From assembly GCF_003311645.1 (NCBI RefSeq), contig NZ_QEST01000079.1:186001-250000 (forward strand): 64,000 nt of DNA. Reading direction: 5' to 3'. A model generated the notes under the pieces. It did not search any database and was not told where the DNA came from. It saw only the letters and a program-made list of their open reading frames with translations. The stretch's first letter is position 1. Each line of letters starts with the position of its first letter. The stretch comes from Streptomyces sp. PT12. GTDB lineage: Bacteria; Actinomycetota; Actinomycetes; Streptomycetales; Streptomycetaceae. A program made the position numbers and the translations under genes. Of the stretch, positions 26,834 to 36,456 are shown in pieces.

Positions 26834-27624
26834 CCGCGCCCGTCCGCCCGCGCCCCGGCGAGCGCAAGCGACAGATCGCGGGCCACCTCCTTGAGCAGCG
26901 GCACCATCTTCTCGGTGGCCGCGTCCGTCACCCGCCCCGCGGGACCCGAGACCGAGATCGCCGCGGCGGTGGCCGACTCGGGGACCCGGACGGCGATGCA
27001 TCGCACGCCTATCTCCTGCTCGTTGTCGTCCACCGCGAAGCCGCGCTCCCGCACCTCGGCGAGGGCCAGGAGGAACGCGTCGGGCGTCGTGATCGTCCGC
27101 TCGGTCGCCGCGGGCATCCCCGTCCTGCGCAGCAGCGCCCGCACGTCGTGGTCGGCCAGGCCAGCGAGCAACGCCTTGCCCACGCCCGTCGAGTGCGGCA
27201 GCACCCTGCGGCCCACCTCGGTGAACATCCGCATCGAGTGACGCGAGGGCACCTGCGCCACATACACCACGTCGTCGCCGTCGAGCAGCGCCATGTTCGC
27301 CGTCTCGCCCGTCGCCTCGACCAGCCGCGCCAGGTGGGGGCGCGCCCAGGTGGCCAGGGGGCGCGCGGCGGACTCCCCGAGCCGGATCAGCCGCGGCCCA
27401 AGCGCATACCTCCTGTTGGGCTGCTGCCGCACATAACCGCAGGCCACCAGCGTCCTCATCAGCCGGTGGATCGTCGGGAGCGGCAGCCCGCTGCTGGTGG
27501 CCAGCTCGCTCAGCCCCGTCTCGCCACCGGCGTCCGCCATGTGCTCCAGCAGCGCGAAGGCGCGCTCAAGGGACTGGACGCCGCCGCCGTTGGCAGCGGG
27601 CTTGCGCACATCGGACGGTGGCAC
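26830..27624 (-). CDS. allR: IclR-family regulator of allantoin catabolism
   Basis: The 264-residue regulator begins VPPSDVRKPAANGGGVQSLE and has an N-terminal winged HTH (ALLEHMADAGGETGLSELA, GLPLPTIHRLMRTLVACGYV). An IclR effector domain follows (TGETANMALLDGDDVVYVAQV, VLPHSTGVGKALLAG, YAVDDNEQEIG-type segment). The sequence closely matches the S. coelicolor AllR protein as I recall it; AllR represses allantoin genes and aceB until allantoate or glyoxylate appears. The GTG start follows AAAGGAA. It is divergent from allantoinase across 140 bases. Confidence 0.9.
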   Translation of the reverse strand: MPPSDVRKPAANGGGVQSLERAFALLEHMADAGGETGLSELATSSGLPLPTIHRLMRTLVACGYVRQQPNRRYALGPRLIRLGESAARPLATWARPHLARLVEATGETANMALLDGDDVVYVAQVPSRHSMRMFTEVGRRVLPHSTGVGKALLAGLADHDVRALLRRTGMPAATERTITTPDAFLLALAEVRERGFAVDDNEQEIGVRCIAVRVPESATAAAISVSGPAGRVTDAATEKMVPLLKEVARDLSLALAGARADGRG

Positions 27625-27764
27625 GTCACGTTCCTTTCGGGCGGTTGCCGGGCAGCCTACCGGGCGGACCTTGACGTTCCGTCCGGGTCGGCCCACGATC
27701 GGTCCGGACCACTTCACCAGCGTGTTGGAGCCGCCAGGGCGTCGACGCGGAAGGGAGCGTCCCG

Positions 27765-29105
27765 TTGACCGACGCTGAGCTGCTGATCCGTTCCACGCGC
27801 GTCATCACGCCCGAGGGCCAGCGCCCCGCGGCCGTCGCCGTCGCGGGCGGCCGCGTCGCCGCCGTCCTCCCGCGCGACGCCCCGGCGCCCGAGGGCGCCC
27901 TCGACCTCGACCTCGGCACCGACGCCCTGCTGCCCGGGCTTGTCGACACCCATGTCCACATCAACGACCCGGGCCGCGCCGAGTGGGAGGGCTTCGCCAC
28001 CGCCACCCGCGCCGCCGCCGCCGGCGGCGTCACCACCGTCCTCGACATGCCGCTCAACAGCGTCCCGCCCACCACCACACCCGCCCACCTGGAGGTCAAA
28101 CGCCGGGCCGCGCGCGAGGCCACCCATGTGGACCTCGGCTTCTGGGGCGGCGCTATCCCCGGCAACGCCGCGGAGCTCGCCCCCCTGCACGCCGAGGGCG
28201 TCTTCGGCTTCAAGTGCTTTCTCTCGCCCTCGGGCGTCGAGGAGTTCCCCGAGCTCGACCACGCCCAACTGGCCACCGCGCTGGGCGAGATCGCCGCGTT
28301 CGACGGGCTGCTGATCGTGCACGCCGAGGACCCTGGCCACCTGGCCGCCGCGCCCTCCCCCCAGGGCAGCCGCCGTTACGCGGACTTCCTCGCCTCCCGG
28401 CCGCCCGCCGCCGAGACCGAGGCCATCGCCCCCCTGATCGACCTCGCCAGGCGCCTCGACGCCCGCGTCCACATCCTCCACCTGTCCGCGGCCGGCGCGC
28501 TGCCGCTCATCGCCGAGGCCAAGGCGTCGGGCGTGCGCGTCACCGCCGAGACCTGTCCGCACTTCCTCACCCTCACCGCCGAGGAAGTCCCGGACGGCGC
28601 TACCGAGTTCAAGTGCTGCCCGCCCATCAGGGAGGCCGCGAACCAGGACGCCCTGTGGGCCGCGCTCGCCGACGGCACCCTCGACTGCGTCGTCTCCGAC
28701 CACTCGCCCTGCACCGCCGACCTCAAGGTCCCCGACTTCGGCGCGGCCTGGGGCGGCATCGCGTCGCTCCAGCTCGGCCTCCCCGCCGTCTGGACCGCCG
28801 CCCGCCGCCGCGGCCACACCCTCGCCGACGTCGCCCGCTGGATGTCCACGGGGCCCGCGCGGCTCGCGGGCCTGGACCGCAAGGGCGCCATCGCTCCGGG
28901 CAACGACGCCGACTTCGCCGTTCTCGACCCCGAGGCCACCTTCACCGTCGACCCCACCGCCCTCCACCACCGCAACCCCGTCACCGCCTACGCGGGCCGC
29001 ACCCTGCACGGCGTCGTCCGCGCCACCTGGCTGCGCGGGGCGCTCGTCGCCGAGGACGGCGACGTCACGGGCCGCGCGGGGCGGTTGATCGCACGTGGCG
29101 CCTGA
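27765..29105 (+). CDS. allB: Allantoinase
   Basis: This 446-residue amidohydrolase opens the allantoin ring to allantoate. The metal site is [39 protein letters not shown] carries the expected carboxylated Lys, and [16 protein letters not shown] and [14 protein letters not shown] complete the set. The start is TTG 27765, preceded by AAGGGAG; no other start is well placed. It is divergent from allR and followed by allantoicase after 37 bases, as in S. coelicolor. Confidence 0.95.
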   Translation: MTDAELLIRSTRVITPEGQRPAAVAVAGGRVAAVLPRDAPAPEGALDLDLGTDALLPGLVDTHVHINDPGRAEWEGFATATRAAAAGGVTTVLDMPLNSVPPTTTPAHLEVKRRAAREATHVDLGFWGGAIPGNAAELAPLHAEGVFGFKCFLSPSGVEEFPELDHAQLATALGEIAAFDGLLIVHAEDPGHLAAAPSPQGSRRYADFLASRPPAAETEAIAPLIDLARRLDARVHILHLSAAGALPLIAEAKASGVRVTAETCPHFLTLTAEEVPDGATEFKCCPPIREAANQDALWAALADGTLDCVVSDHSPCTADLKVPDFGAAWGGIASLQLGLPAVWTAARRRGHTLADVARWMSTGPARLAGLDRKGAIAPGNDADFAVLDPEATFTVDPTALHHRNPVTAYAGRTLHGVVRATWLRGALVAEDGDVTGRAGRLIARGA

Positions 29106-29142
29106 CCCGCGCCCGGCTCCCGAACGAGAGGACCGCCCGCCC

Positions 29143-30228
29143 GTGACCACCGTCTTCACCGGACCGGCCCAGCCCTACTCAGGCGGCGACCCCTACGCCG
29201 ACCACCGCGCCCCCGACCCCGCCGACGTGCCGTTCACCGCCCTGCCCGACCTCGCCGACCGGCGCGTGGGCGGCTCGGTCGTGGCCGCGAGCGACGAGTT
29301 CTTCGCCGAGCGCGAGAATCTTCTGCTGCCGGGGCGCCCCGTCTTCGACCCCGCGGCGTTCGGGCACAAGGGCAAGATCATGGACGGCTGGGAGACCAGG
29401 CGGCGGCGCGGGACGTCCCCCGACGAGCCCCACCCCGCGCCCGGCGCGTTCGACTGGGCGCTCATCCGGCTCGGCGCGCCCGGCGTCGTGCGCGGCATCG
29501 TCGTGGACACCGCCCACTTCAGGGGCAACCACCCGCACGCCGTCGCCGTGCACGGCACCGACGATCCCGAGGGCGACGACTGGACCGAGCTGGTCCCGCG
29601 CACCGAGGTCGGCGGCCACGCCGCGAACGCCTTCGACGTCGCCGTCGAACGCCGCCTTACCCACCTCCGCCTCGCCCAGTACCCCGACGGCGGCGTGGCC
29701 AGGCTGCGCGCGCACGGCGAGGCCGTTCCCGATCCGGCGTGGCTGGCCGCGCTCGGCACGTTCGACCTGCTCGCGCTGGAGAACGGCGGCCTCGCCGAGG
29801 ACGCGTCCGACCGCTTCTACTCCCCGCCCGTCCACACCACCCACCCCGGGCGGCCCCGCACGATGGACGAGGGCTGGGAGACCCGCCGCCGCCGCGACGC
29901 GGGCCACGACTGGCTGCGCTACCGGCTCGCGGGGGAGGCCACCGTCCGCGCCGTCGAGATCGACACCGGCACCTACAAGGGCAACGCGCCGGGCTGGGCG
30001 TCCCTGTCGGTCGGGGACGGCGACGCCTGGACCGAGGTGCTGCCGCGCACCCCGCTGCTCCCCGACGCGGTGCACCGCTTCGTCCTGAACGGCGTGCCAC
30101 CCGCCACGCACGCCAGGCTCGACGTGTTCCCCGACGGCGGCATCGGGCGGCTGCGCCTCCATGGCGCCCTCACGGACACCGGCGCACGCCAGCTCGCGGA
30201 TCGGTATCGCGCCCTCGGCGGGCGCTGA
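29143..30228 (+). CDS. alc: Allantoicase
   Basis: A 361-residue enzyme that hydrolyses allantoate to ureidoglycolate and urea. It consists of two tandem allantoicase repeats, each with a DGWETRRRR-type core: [15 protein letters not shown] then FDWALIRLG at about residues 78-110, and [23 protein letters not shown] at about 240-262. Lengths and order are typical. GTG 29143 is preferred over GTG 29095, which would overlap allB and add Pro/Arg-rich sequence. The next pathway step, ureidoglycolate cleavage, has no gene in the window. Confidence 0.93.
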   Translation: MTTVFTGPAQPYSGGDPYADHRAPDPADVPFTALPDLADRRVGGSVVAASDEFFAERENLLLPGRPVFDPAAFGHKGKIMDGWETRRRRGTSPDEPHPAPGAFDWALIRLGAPGVVRGIVVDTAHFRGNHPHAVAVHGTDDPEGDDWTELVPRTEVGGHAANAFDVAVERRLTHLRLAQYPDGGVARLRAHGEAVPDPAWLAALGTFDLLALENGGLAEDASDRFYSPPVHTTHPGRPRTMDEGWETRRRRDAGHDWLRYRLAGEATVRAVEIDTGTYKGNAPGWASLSVGDGDAWTEVLPRTPLLPDAVHRFVLNGVPPATHARLDVFPDGGIGRLRLHGALTDTGARQLADRYRALGGR

Positions 30229-30328
30229 GTGGATGCTGTGGAGCGCTCGCGCCCACGTGTGAACTCCCGGGAAAAATCGGCCCGGCACCGTTGACGCGGG
30301 GGATGCTACGCGCGTCACACTGGTTGGC

Positions 30329-30775
30329 ATGGGCATGAACTTCTCCCGCGCCATCTCCAGGACCGCCCGGGCCGGTGCGCTCGGCGCCCTGGTCACGACC
30401 CTGTTCGTCGGCGGCCAGGCCATGGCCACCGCCGCCCCGGCCCCCGCGTCTGCCCTTACCCCCACCGCGACATCCGTGTCGCCGCTGGCGTTCGGCGACA
30501 TCTGCTACGGCGACCTGCCCGCCCAGGCGTACGACACGCTCGACCTGATCGAGCAGGGCGGCCCGTTCCCCTACCCGCAGGATGGCGGGACTTTCTACAA
30601 CCGTGAGGGTCTGCTGCCCAGCCAGCCCACCGGCTACTACCACGAGTACACCGTCGAGACCCCTGGCAGCCCCGACCGGGGCGCCCGGCGGATCGTGACC
30701 GGGGACTCCTACCAGGAGGACTACTACACCTCCGACCACTACGCGTCGTTCGATCTCATCGACTACGCCTGCTGA
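30329..30775 (+). CDS. Secreted guanyl-specific ribonuclease (RNase Sa family)
   Basis: The 148-residue precursor has a signal peptide (about residues 1-36, [24 protein letters not shown]) and a mature domain very like RNase Sa. Recognisable segments are [44 protein letters not shown] and [15 protein letters not shown]. The catalytic Glu (HEYTV), Arg (RGARR) and His (DHYASF) are retained, as are two cysteines at the mature ends that would form the single disulfide. It cleaves RNA after guanosine outside the cell. No barstar-like inhibitor is encoded nearby. A strong hairpin follows. Confidence 0.92.
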   Translation: MGMNFSRAISRTARAGALGALVTTLFVGGQAMATAAPAPASALTPTATSVSPLAFGDICYGDLPAQAYDTLDLIEQGGPFPYPQDGGTFYNREGLLPSQPTGYYHEYTVETPGSPDRGARRIVTGDSYQEDYYTSDHYASFDLIDYAC

Positions 30776-30793
30776 CCAGCGTCCCCCCACCCG

Positions 30794-30826
30794 GCGCCGG
30801 GACCGTCCCCCAAGCGGTCCCGGCGC
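30794..30826 (+). terminator. Hairpin terminator after the RNase gene
   Basis: GCGCCGGGACCG (30794-30805) and CGGTCCCGGCGC (30815-30826) form a perfect 12-bp stem with a 9-base loop, 19 bases after the stop codon. A moderately T-containing stretch follows. Confidence 0.85.
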
Positions 30827-30892
30827 TTGGGGCATTGGGGCGTTTTGCTTGTGGCTGCGCGGGCCGTGCGGGCTACGCGGGGCGGCTACGCA

Positions 30893-31474
30893 CCGCCCCG
30901 CCCGGTCACGCGCGGGCACGCGGCCCCGGGTCGGCTTGAGCCCGATGACCCCGCACCACGCGGCCGGGATCCGCACGGAGCCCGCCCCGTCGCTGCCGCT
31001 CGCCAGCGGCATCATGCCCGTGGCCACCGCGACCGCCGAGCCCGCCGACGAGCCACCGGGGGAGCGATCGGGGGAGCGATCGGGCAGCCAGGGATTGAGC
31101 GTTGGCCCCCGGTCGGTTGCGCCCCATGTCCGCCACGGCGTGCCGCGCCCCGGCGTCGCGCCCGCCCTCACCGGCACACAGCCCGCGGCGAGCAGCCGCC
31201 GCGACTGCTCGGACGCCAGGCCCTCGGTCGCCTTGACCGCGAGCGGCACCCCGGCGAGCGGCAGCGGCTCACCGCGCCGGACGGCCTCGTCCACCGCCCG
31301 CGCCCGCGCCGCCACGTCCACGGGCCACACCTCGGCGAACGCCCGCACCAGGCCGTCGACCCGCTCGACCGTCCGCAGCGCCGCCGCCACCACCTCGGCC
31401 GCCGACACCGCGCGGGCCATGACGGCGGCGGCGATCTCCCTCGCCGTCAGCGCCGCGTACTCGCTCTCGCGCAT
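30893..31474 (-). pseudogene. Truncated amidase (amidase signature family)
   Basis: The N-terminal ~194 codons of an amidase are intact: [18 protein letters not shown], the catalytic-Lys region [11 protein letters not shown], and the signature [16 protein letters not shown] with [29 protein letters not shown]. Homology then stops at about 30893, so more than half of a normal amidase (450-500 residues) is missing. The frame runs on into unrelated sequence and across the RNase terminator. A 12-bp tandem duplication (GGGGGAGCGATC, 31058-31081) inserts four residues before the signature motif. It is most likely a dead gene left by a deletion. Confidence 0.75.
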
Positions 31475-31548
31475 GCACCGCCCCCTCGCGTCCGATCCCG
31501 CATGAGCCAAGCCCGTTCATCGAGACGCGCCCGGCGCCCCGGCACCGT

Positions 31549-32568
31549 TCATCGACGCGAAGGCGCGGGCCCCGTGGAGCCGCGCAGCGTCAGCGTCGGC
31601 GCCGCGTCCTCGAGATCCGCCACGTCGCCGCCGCCCGCCGCCTGCCGCAGCAGCCGCGCCGCGTGCGCGCCATGGGCCGCGATGTCCCTGCTCAGCGCCG
31701 TCAGCGAAGGGCTCACCAGCTCGCACAGCGCCGAGTCGTCCCACGCCACGATCGACACGTCGTCCGGCACGCGCAGCCCGAGCCCCCCGGCCGCCGTCAG
31801 CCCCGAGACGGCCATCACGTCGTTGTCGTAGAGCAGGGCGGTCGGCGGCCGCGCCGACGTGAGCAGCTCCCTGGTGGCCGCGGCGCCGCTCTCGCCGCCG
31901 TAGTCGGTCCCCACCGTCCGCCCTTCCACGCCGAGCTCGCAGGTCACCCGCTCGAACGCCGCCGTGCGGATCGCGGTGTGCCGCAGGTGCGCGGGCCCCG
32001 CGACCCGCCCCAACGACCGGTGCCCGAGGCCCACGAGATGGGTCACGGCCGTCGCCACCGCCGCCGCGTCGTCGCTCCACACCGCGGGCAGCCCGCCCGT
32101 GCCGAGCGGCGCCCCGAGCACCACGGCTGGCATGCCGAGCCCGGTGAGCACCGGCACCCGCGCGTCGGAGACCTGGAGGTCCACCACGAACACCCCGTCC
32201 ACAAGGCGCCGCGCCCACCACTCCCGGTAGAGCACGAGCTCCGCCGCCTGGTCCTCCGCCATGGTCAGCAGCAACGGCGTGGTGTCACGCGCGAGTTCGG
32301 CCTGGATGCCGGAGATCAGCTGCATGAAGAACGGCTCAAGGCCGAGCGTGCGCGCGGGCCGGTCGATGACCAGCCCGAACGACCCCGCCCTGCCGTCCGA
32401 CAGCGCGCGCGCCGCGCTGCTCGGCTGCCACCCCAGCTCGTCGGCGATCGCCAGGATCCGCCGCCTGGTCGGCTCGGAGACCCCGGGCCTGCCGTTCAGC
32501 GCGAACGACACGGCCGCCTTGGTGACCCCCGCCCGGTCGGCGATGTCCCGCATGGTCGGACGTTTCAC
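31549..32568 (-). CDS. LacI-family transcriptional regulator
   Basis: A 339-residue repressor. Its HTH is at residues 5-50 (TMRDIADRAGVTKAAVSFALNGRPGVSEPTRRRILAIADELGW, with the hinge SSAARALSDGRAG). A periplasmic-binding-protein-like sugar-binding domain follows (FGLVIDRP, GVFVVDLQVSD, PTALLYDNDVMAVSGL, VSIVAWDDSALCELVSPSLTAL). The ligand is unknown. An 18-bp palindrome 13 bases upstream of its start is a probable operator, suggesting autoregulation and control of the divergent ROK kinase gene. Confidence 0.9.
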   Translation of the reverse strand: MKRPTMRDIADRAGVTKAAVSFALNGRPGVSEPTRRRILAIADELGWQPSSAARALSDGRAGSFGLVIDRPARTLGLEPFFMQLISGIQAELARDTTPLLLTMAEDQAAELVLYREWWARRLVDGVFVVDLQVSDARVPVLTGLGMPAVVLGAPLGTGGLPAVWSDDAAAVATAVTHLVGLGHRSLGRVAGPAHLRHTAIRTAAFERVTCELGVEGRTVGTDYGGESGAAATRELLTSARPPTALLYDNDVMAVSGLTAAGGLGLRVPDDVSIVAWDDSALCELVSPSLTALSRDIAAHGAHAARLLRQAAGGGDVADLEDAAPTLTLRGSTGPAPSRR

Positions 32569-32580
32569 TGGCTCTCCTCA

Positions 32581-32598
32581 CAAGACTGGCCGGTCTTG
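32581..32598. promoter_or_regulatory. Near-perfect 18-bp palindrome, likely LacI-family operator
   Basis: CAAGACTGGCCGGTCTTG differs from its reverse complement at only one symmetric pair (positions 7 and 12) and has the central C-G step and 18-20 bp length typical of LacI-family operators. It lies between the divergent lacI-type gene and the ROK gene, 13 bases from the former. Confidence 0.65.
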
Positions 32599-32767
32599 CC
32601 CTCATGGACATGAGCGGCACCCCCGCATAGTGGGCGAAGAAGCGCCTCGACGCCATCGCCGCCCCACGGCGGCGAACGCGCGTTCGGCAAAGGCGCCGCG
32701 TCCCTGGCCGCACGGCATCGAACGGGGGGCCGCCCACGTGCGCGAGGCGTAGGGCACAATCGAGCCG

Positions 32768-33919
32768 ATGAGTACCAACCGTGAACGCGCGCACCGCCAG
32801 TCGGCGCGGGCGACCGTGCTGCGCGCCATCGCGACCCGCGAGCGCCGTTCACACCTCTCCGCGCCCCGGGTGCCCACCGTCGGCATCGACATCGGCGGCA
32901 CCAAGGTGATGGCGGGCGTCGTCGACGCGGACGGCACCATCCTCGAGCGGGTGCGCACCGAGACGCCCCACAAGTCCAAGAGCCCCAAGGTCGTCGAGGA
33001 CACCATCGCCGAACTGGTGCTCGACCTGTCCGACCGGCACGACGTGCACGCCGTCGGGATCGGCGCCGCGGGCTGGGTGGACGCGGACCGCTCGCGCGTG
33101 CTGTTCGCCCCCCACCTCGCCTGGCGCAACGAGCCGCTGCGCGACGCCCTGGCTGCCCGCCTCGTCGTCCCGATCATGGTGGACAACGACGCGAACACCG
33201 CCGCGTGGGGCGAGTGGCGCTTCGGCGCGGGGCGCGGCGCCGACCACCTGGTGATGATCACCCTGGGCACCGGCATCGGCGGCGGAATACTGGAGGCCGG
33301 GCGGGTCAAACGCGGCTCCTTCGGGGTGGCGGGGGAGTTCGGCCACATGCAGGTCGTCCCCGGCGGTCACCGCTGCCCCTGCGGCAACAGAGGCTGCTGG
33401 GAGCAGTACAGCTCGGGGAACGCGCTGGTCCGCGAGGCCCGCGAGCTCGCCGCCGCCGACTCCCCGGTCGCCCACCACATCCTGGCCCGCGTCGGCGGCC
33501 AGATCGGCGAGATCACGGGCCCCCTCATCACCCAGTTGGCCCGCGACGGCGACGCGATGTGCGTCGAGCTGCTCGAGGACATCGGCCGCTGGCTCGGCGT
33601 CGGCATCGCCAACCTGGCCGCCGCGCTCGACCCGGCCCGCTTCGTCATCGGCGGCGGCGTCAGCGAGGCCGACGACCTGCTGATCGGCCCGGCCCGCGAG
33701 GCGTTCCGCCGCCACCTGACCGGCCGCGGGTACCGCCCCGAGGCCCAGATCGTCCGGGCCAGGCTCGGTACCGACGCCGGTATGGTCGGCGCCGCCGACC
33801 TGGCCCGCCTCGTGGCCCGCCGCTTCCGCCGCGCCAACAGGCGCCGCGCCGAGCGGGCCCACCGTTCCGGATTCGAGCTGCGGCTTGCGCCGCGAGGACG
33901 GGCGGCCCGTTCATCATGA
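32768..33919 (+). CDS. ROK-family sugar kinase (glucokinase-like)
   Basis: A 383-residue ROK protein. The ATP-binding motif is VGIDIGGTKVMAGVVD, and catalytic Asp is in VDNDANTAAWGEWRFGAGRG. The second phosphate motif is TLGTGIGGGI, and the zinc-binding ROK signature is GHRCPCGNRGCWEQYSS (CxCGxxGCxE). The 35-residue basic N-terminal extension is too short for the full HTH of ROK repressors, so a kinase is favoured. CACAAT (32755-32760) lies seven bases before the ATG, suggesting a leaderless transcript. It overlaps the next gene by ATGA. Confidence 0.88.
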   Translation: MSTNRERAHRQSARATVLRAIATRERRSHLSAPRVPTVGIDIGGTKVMAGVVDADGTILERVRTETPHKSKSPKVVEDTIAELVLDLSDRHDVHAVGIGAAGWVDADRSRVLFAPHLAWRNEPLRDALAARLVVPIMVDNDANTAAWGEWRFGAGRGADHLVMITLGTGIGGGILEAGRVKRGSFGVAGEFGHMQVVPGGHRCPCGNRGCWEQYSSGNALVREARELAAADSPVAHHILARVGGQIGEITGPLITQLARDGDAMCVELLEDIGRWLGVGIANLAAALDPARFVIGGGVSEADDLLIGPAREAFRRHLTGRGYRPEAQIVRARLGTDAGMVGAADLARLVARRFRRANRRRAERAHRSGFELRLAPRGRAARSS

Positions 33920-34482
33920 CCACCACCATCGGCCCACCGGCGGGGAGCGCCGCGCAGCGCCCGCCGCACCGCCCGAGGCACCGCTGGCTCGCGGCCGTCG
34001 TCGTCGCGCTGATGATCGCCATCCCCGCCGGATACCTGGTGCTCTCCGCCTACCAGAGCCGGGACAGCGGCGAGGACAAGGCCCGCGCGGCCTCGGCGCG
34101 CACGCTGGTCTACGAGTGGCCCAGCAAGGTCCAACGCCGCATCTACAACGTGCCGATCCCCAGCGGCTCCGCGTATGTCGGCCACTTCGAGACCAACTCG
34201 TGGGAACGCAGCCGACTCTATGCCGAATTCCGTTGCTCGCCTGGGCAGTTGAGCGCCTTCCTTGAGGACGCTGGCGCGGACCTCTCCGTCCTCGACGAGG
34301 GCGCCCTCACCATCGACGACGCGCACGCCGACGAGGTGGGCTGGCGATTCGACGACCCCACGCGGGAGTTCGCGGGAGCGGTGATCCGCGAGCCCGGCAC
34401 CCACACCGAGGTCCATGTGATGGTGGACCTCACCAGCGAGGAACGCCCCCGCGTCTACGCGGTCTCCATCAGCGAGCCGTGA
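33916..34482 (+). CDS. Small membrane-anchored protein of unknown function
   Basis: This 188-residue protein has one N-terminal membrane helix (WLAAVVVALMIAIPAGYLVLSAY, residues about 25-47) and an extracytoplasmic domain of about 140 residues rich in charged and aromatic residues (TLVYEWPSKVQRRIYNVPIPSG; GWRFDDPTREFAGAVIREPGTH). One conserved-looking cysteine is present. No family is recognised. The ATGA overlap shows it is co-translated with the ROK kinase. Confidence 0.75.
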   Translation: MTTTIGPPAGSAAQRPPHRPRHRWLAAVVVALMIAIPAGYLVLSAYQSRDSGEDKARAASARTLVYEWPSKVQRRIYNVPIPSGSAYVGHFETNSWERSRLYAEFRCSPGQLSAFLEDAGADLSVLDEGALTIDDAHADEVGWRFDDPTREFAGAVIREPGTHTEVHVMVDLTSEERPRVYAVSISEP

Positions 34483-34912
34483 TTCCTGCCGGGGGCCAGC
34501 AGCGGCCCGCTCCCCGCGCTGGTTGCGGTCCGGTCTGCGGCTGGGGGCCCCGCGCCGTTGGGGGTGGGCCGCAGGCCGCCGTCGCGCTGCTTGGAGTCCG
34601 GCCTGCGGCCGGAGGGTGGTGTCCCTGCCTGCCGCCCTTTCCGTCTTCGGTGGGGGCGGCTGCCCCGTGGCGACGCGGCGTCGCCCGCCGCGCCCCGGCC
34701 GTTGCGCCTCGCCGTCTCGCCGCGGAGCAAGGAGGCCCTCGCGGGCGCAGCGGACATGCGATCGCCCGCGGTTGCCGTCCTGACTCCGGCCGCGGGGCCG
34801 GTTCAGCCGCCCGCTCGCCCTCGCTCGCCTTCGGTGAGTCGACGCCCTCGCGAGGCCGGGCCGCCGCGGTCCGCCACCCCGGACACGAGGTTCCCGCGCG
34901 GCTGCCGCCCCG
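34483..34912. other. 430-base stretch with no convincing gene
   Basis: Several frames are open but their codon use and composition (Pro/Arg-rich in all frames) look like unselected G+C-rich DNA. Short self-complementary segments such as CCGGCCTGCGGCCGG occur. Nothing resembling a known RNA, fragment of a known gene or mobile element was recognised. Confidence 0.5.
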
Positions 34913-34940
34913 TTGTGGCGGGCCACAGGCCGACTAGGCT
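34913..34940 (+). promoter_or_regulatory. Probable promoter of the membrane-protein gene
   Basis: TTGTGG (34913-34918) and TAGGCT (34935-34940) are spaced by 16 bases and resemble a streptomycete housekeeping promoter. A CGGAGG Shine-Dalgarno follows before ATG 34965. Confidence 0.5.
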
Positions 34941-34964
34941 GTCCCCAAGTTGAGAGCGGAGGCC

Positions 34965-36368
34965 ATGACCGATCACGCCGAGTACGCGCAGCCCGCCCAG
35001 GGCGCGAGCAGCCCGGACAAGCCGGTGGCCCCAGGGGCCGAGCCCGGGACGCTGCCGGGCAGACGGCCCAGGCGGGGCCCGTTGCTGCTGTGGTCGCCCC
35101 TGTTCGCGCTCGTGCTGAGCGGGGCGCTCGCCGCCGCCGTCGTGTTCTCGGGCGCCTCGCCCGTGATGGCCGGGGTCTTGGCCCTGGCCCTCGAGGGCGT
35201 CTGCTACGCCGCGTTCGGCCTGCTCGGGCACGCCCGGGTCGCCTGGGCGCCGGTCGACCCCGATCCCGACACCGGGCCGCGGCTCCATGCGCAGCAGGGC
35301 CGCCAATTCGCCGAGCGCCTCGGCCAGTTGGTCGACGGGGGCGGTGACCAGGCCGTGATCGCCGTGCTCGGCCAGGCCCGCGCCGTCGCGGCCGAGCTGA
35401 CCGAGCGCGCCACCGAGGTCACCGGCCTCCTGGCGATCGCGGGCGTCCACACCGCCGAGCGACTTCGGGCCCACGAGGGGGAGTTGGAGCGCGAGATCGA
35501 CGGGCTCGCGCCGGGCACGCTCAAGTCGGCGCGCCTGGCCGCTCTTCGCGAGACCCGCGCGTGGCGCGAGTACCGCGAGCGCTGGGAGGCGGTGGAGGAG
35601 CCGCTGCTGGGCAGCGTGGCGCTCGCGGCCGAGCGCCTGCTCCAAGTCCAGCGTGAGGGCGCGCAGTTGCTCAAGAGGCAACGCGGTGGCGGCAAGGGCG
35701 GCGCCCCCGACACCACCCGGCTGGCGGCCGATCTCACCACCGCGCGCGAGGCGTTGGCGCGCGCGGGTGAGCTGGTCGGGGACTTCCCACCGGGGCCCGC
35801 GCGCACGTACCAGCCCCAGCGGCGCCTGGCGTTGACCGGTCTGCTGTCGGCCGCCGTGCTGCTGGGCGGCCTCGCCGTGGCCGCGGGGGAGTGGAACATC
35901 TTCGTGGCGCTCGCGCTCATCCCCGCCTTCGGGTTCCTGGCCGGGCTCGGCGGCGGGCCAAGGGCGCTGGTGCCCGGCGTCGCCGCGCTGGTCGCCGCCG
36001 TGACCCTTGTGCTCGCTGGCCCGCTGGTTTACCAGCAGGTGCTCGGCGAGCGGCGGGAGGCCGAGGTCTCCATGACGGTGCGGGTCCAGGTCGCGCGCTG
36101 GTCGGAGACCACCCACTACGACCTGGTGGACGCCAACACCGGTGAGGACCTGGGCCGCATGGCCACGGGGCCGCACGAGGCGGTCCCTGGCCGGACGCTC
36201 ATCGAGGTCGCCACCGACCCGTTGGACTGGGCGCGCCCGGTCGCCGTGGAGCGCATGGACCTGGCCCCGGTCTGGACGGCCGTGGCGGGCGCGGGCCTCG
36301 CGGTGGCCCTGGTGGGCCTGGCGCTGCCCGAGCGTGCGCCGCGCGCCCGGCCCGTTCCGGCGCGCTGA
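34965..36368 (+). CDS. Large membrane protein of unknown function with central coiled coil
   Basis: The 467-residue protein has two N-terminal helices (SPLFALVLSGALAAAVVF; PVMAGVLALALEGVCYAAFGLL). A long hydrophilic helical region follows, with likely coiled coil (about 100-275; RERWEAVEEPLLGSVALAAERLLQVQREGAQLLKRQ). Two or three helices come next (LALTGLLSAAVLLGGLAVAAGEWNIFVALALIPAFGFLAGL; ALVPGVAALVAAVTLVLAGPLVY), then an extracytoplasmic region and a final helix. No enzymatic motif is visible. It is convergent with the glycerate kinase gene, with a large hairpin between. Confidence 0.78.
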   Translation: MTDHAEYAQPAQGASSPDKPVAPGAEPGTLPGRRPRRGPLLLWSPLFALVLSGALAAAVVFSGASPVMAGVLALALEGVCYAAFGLLGHARVAWAPVDPDPDTGPRLHAQQGRQFAERLGQLVDGGGDQAVIAVLGQARAVAAELTERATEVTGLLAIAGVHTAERLRAHEGELEREIDGLAPGTLKSARLAALRETRAWREYRERWEAVEEPLLGSVALAAERLLQVQREGAQLLKRQRGGGKGGAPDTTRLAADLTTAREALARAGELVGDFPPGPARTYQPQRRLALTGLLSAAVLLGGLAVAAGEWNIFVALALIPAFGFLAGLGGGPRALVPGVAALVAAVTLVLAGPLVYQQVLGERREAEVSMTVRVQVARWSETTHYDLVDANTGEDLGRMATGPHEAVPGRTLIEVATDPLDWARPVAVERMDLAPVWTAVAGAGLAVALVGLALPERAPRARPVPAR

Positions 36369-36378
36369 ACGAACGGCC

Positions 36379-36451
36379 CACGCGCCGCCGCCGCGCTCGC
36401 CGAACCCCAACTCGCCGTCTCACCTGGCGCGTTCGGCCCAGCGCGGCGGCG
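36379..36451. terminator. Large hairpin between convergent genes
   Basis: A GC-rich arm (36379-36395) pairs with 36438-36451, with a three-base bulge. Inside it CCGAAC (about 36398-36403) pairs with GTTCGG (36429-36434). It lies between the stop codons of the convergent membrane-protein and glycerate kinase genes, so it probably terminates both. Confidence 0.65.
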
Positions 36452-36456
36452 CGTCC

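Noticed and set aside
34479-34953. Overlapping short plus-strand frames in the gap before the membrane-protein gene
   Set aside because: Codon positions show no bias among three overlapping frames and no family features; treated as non-coding.
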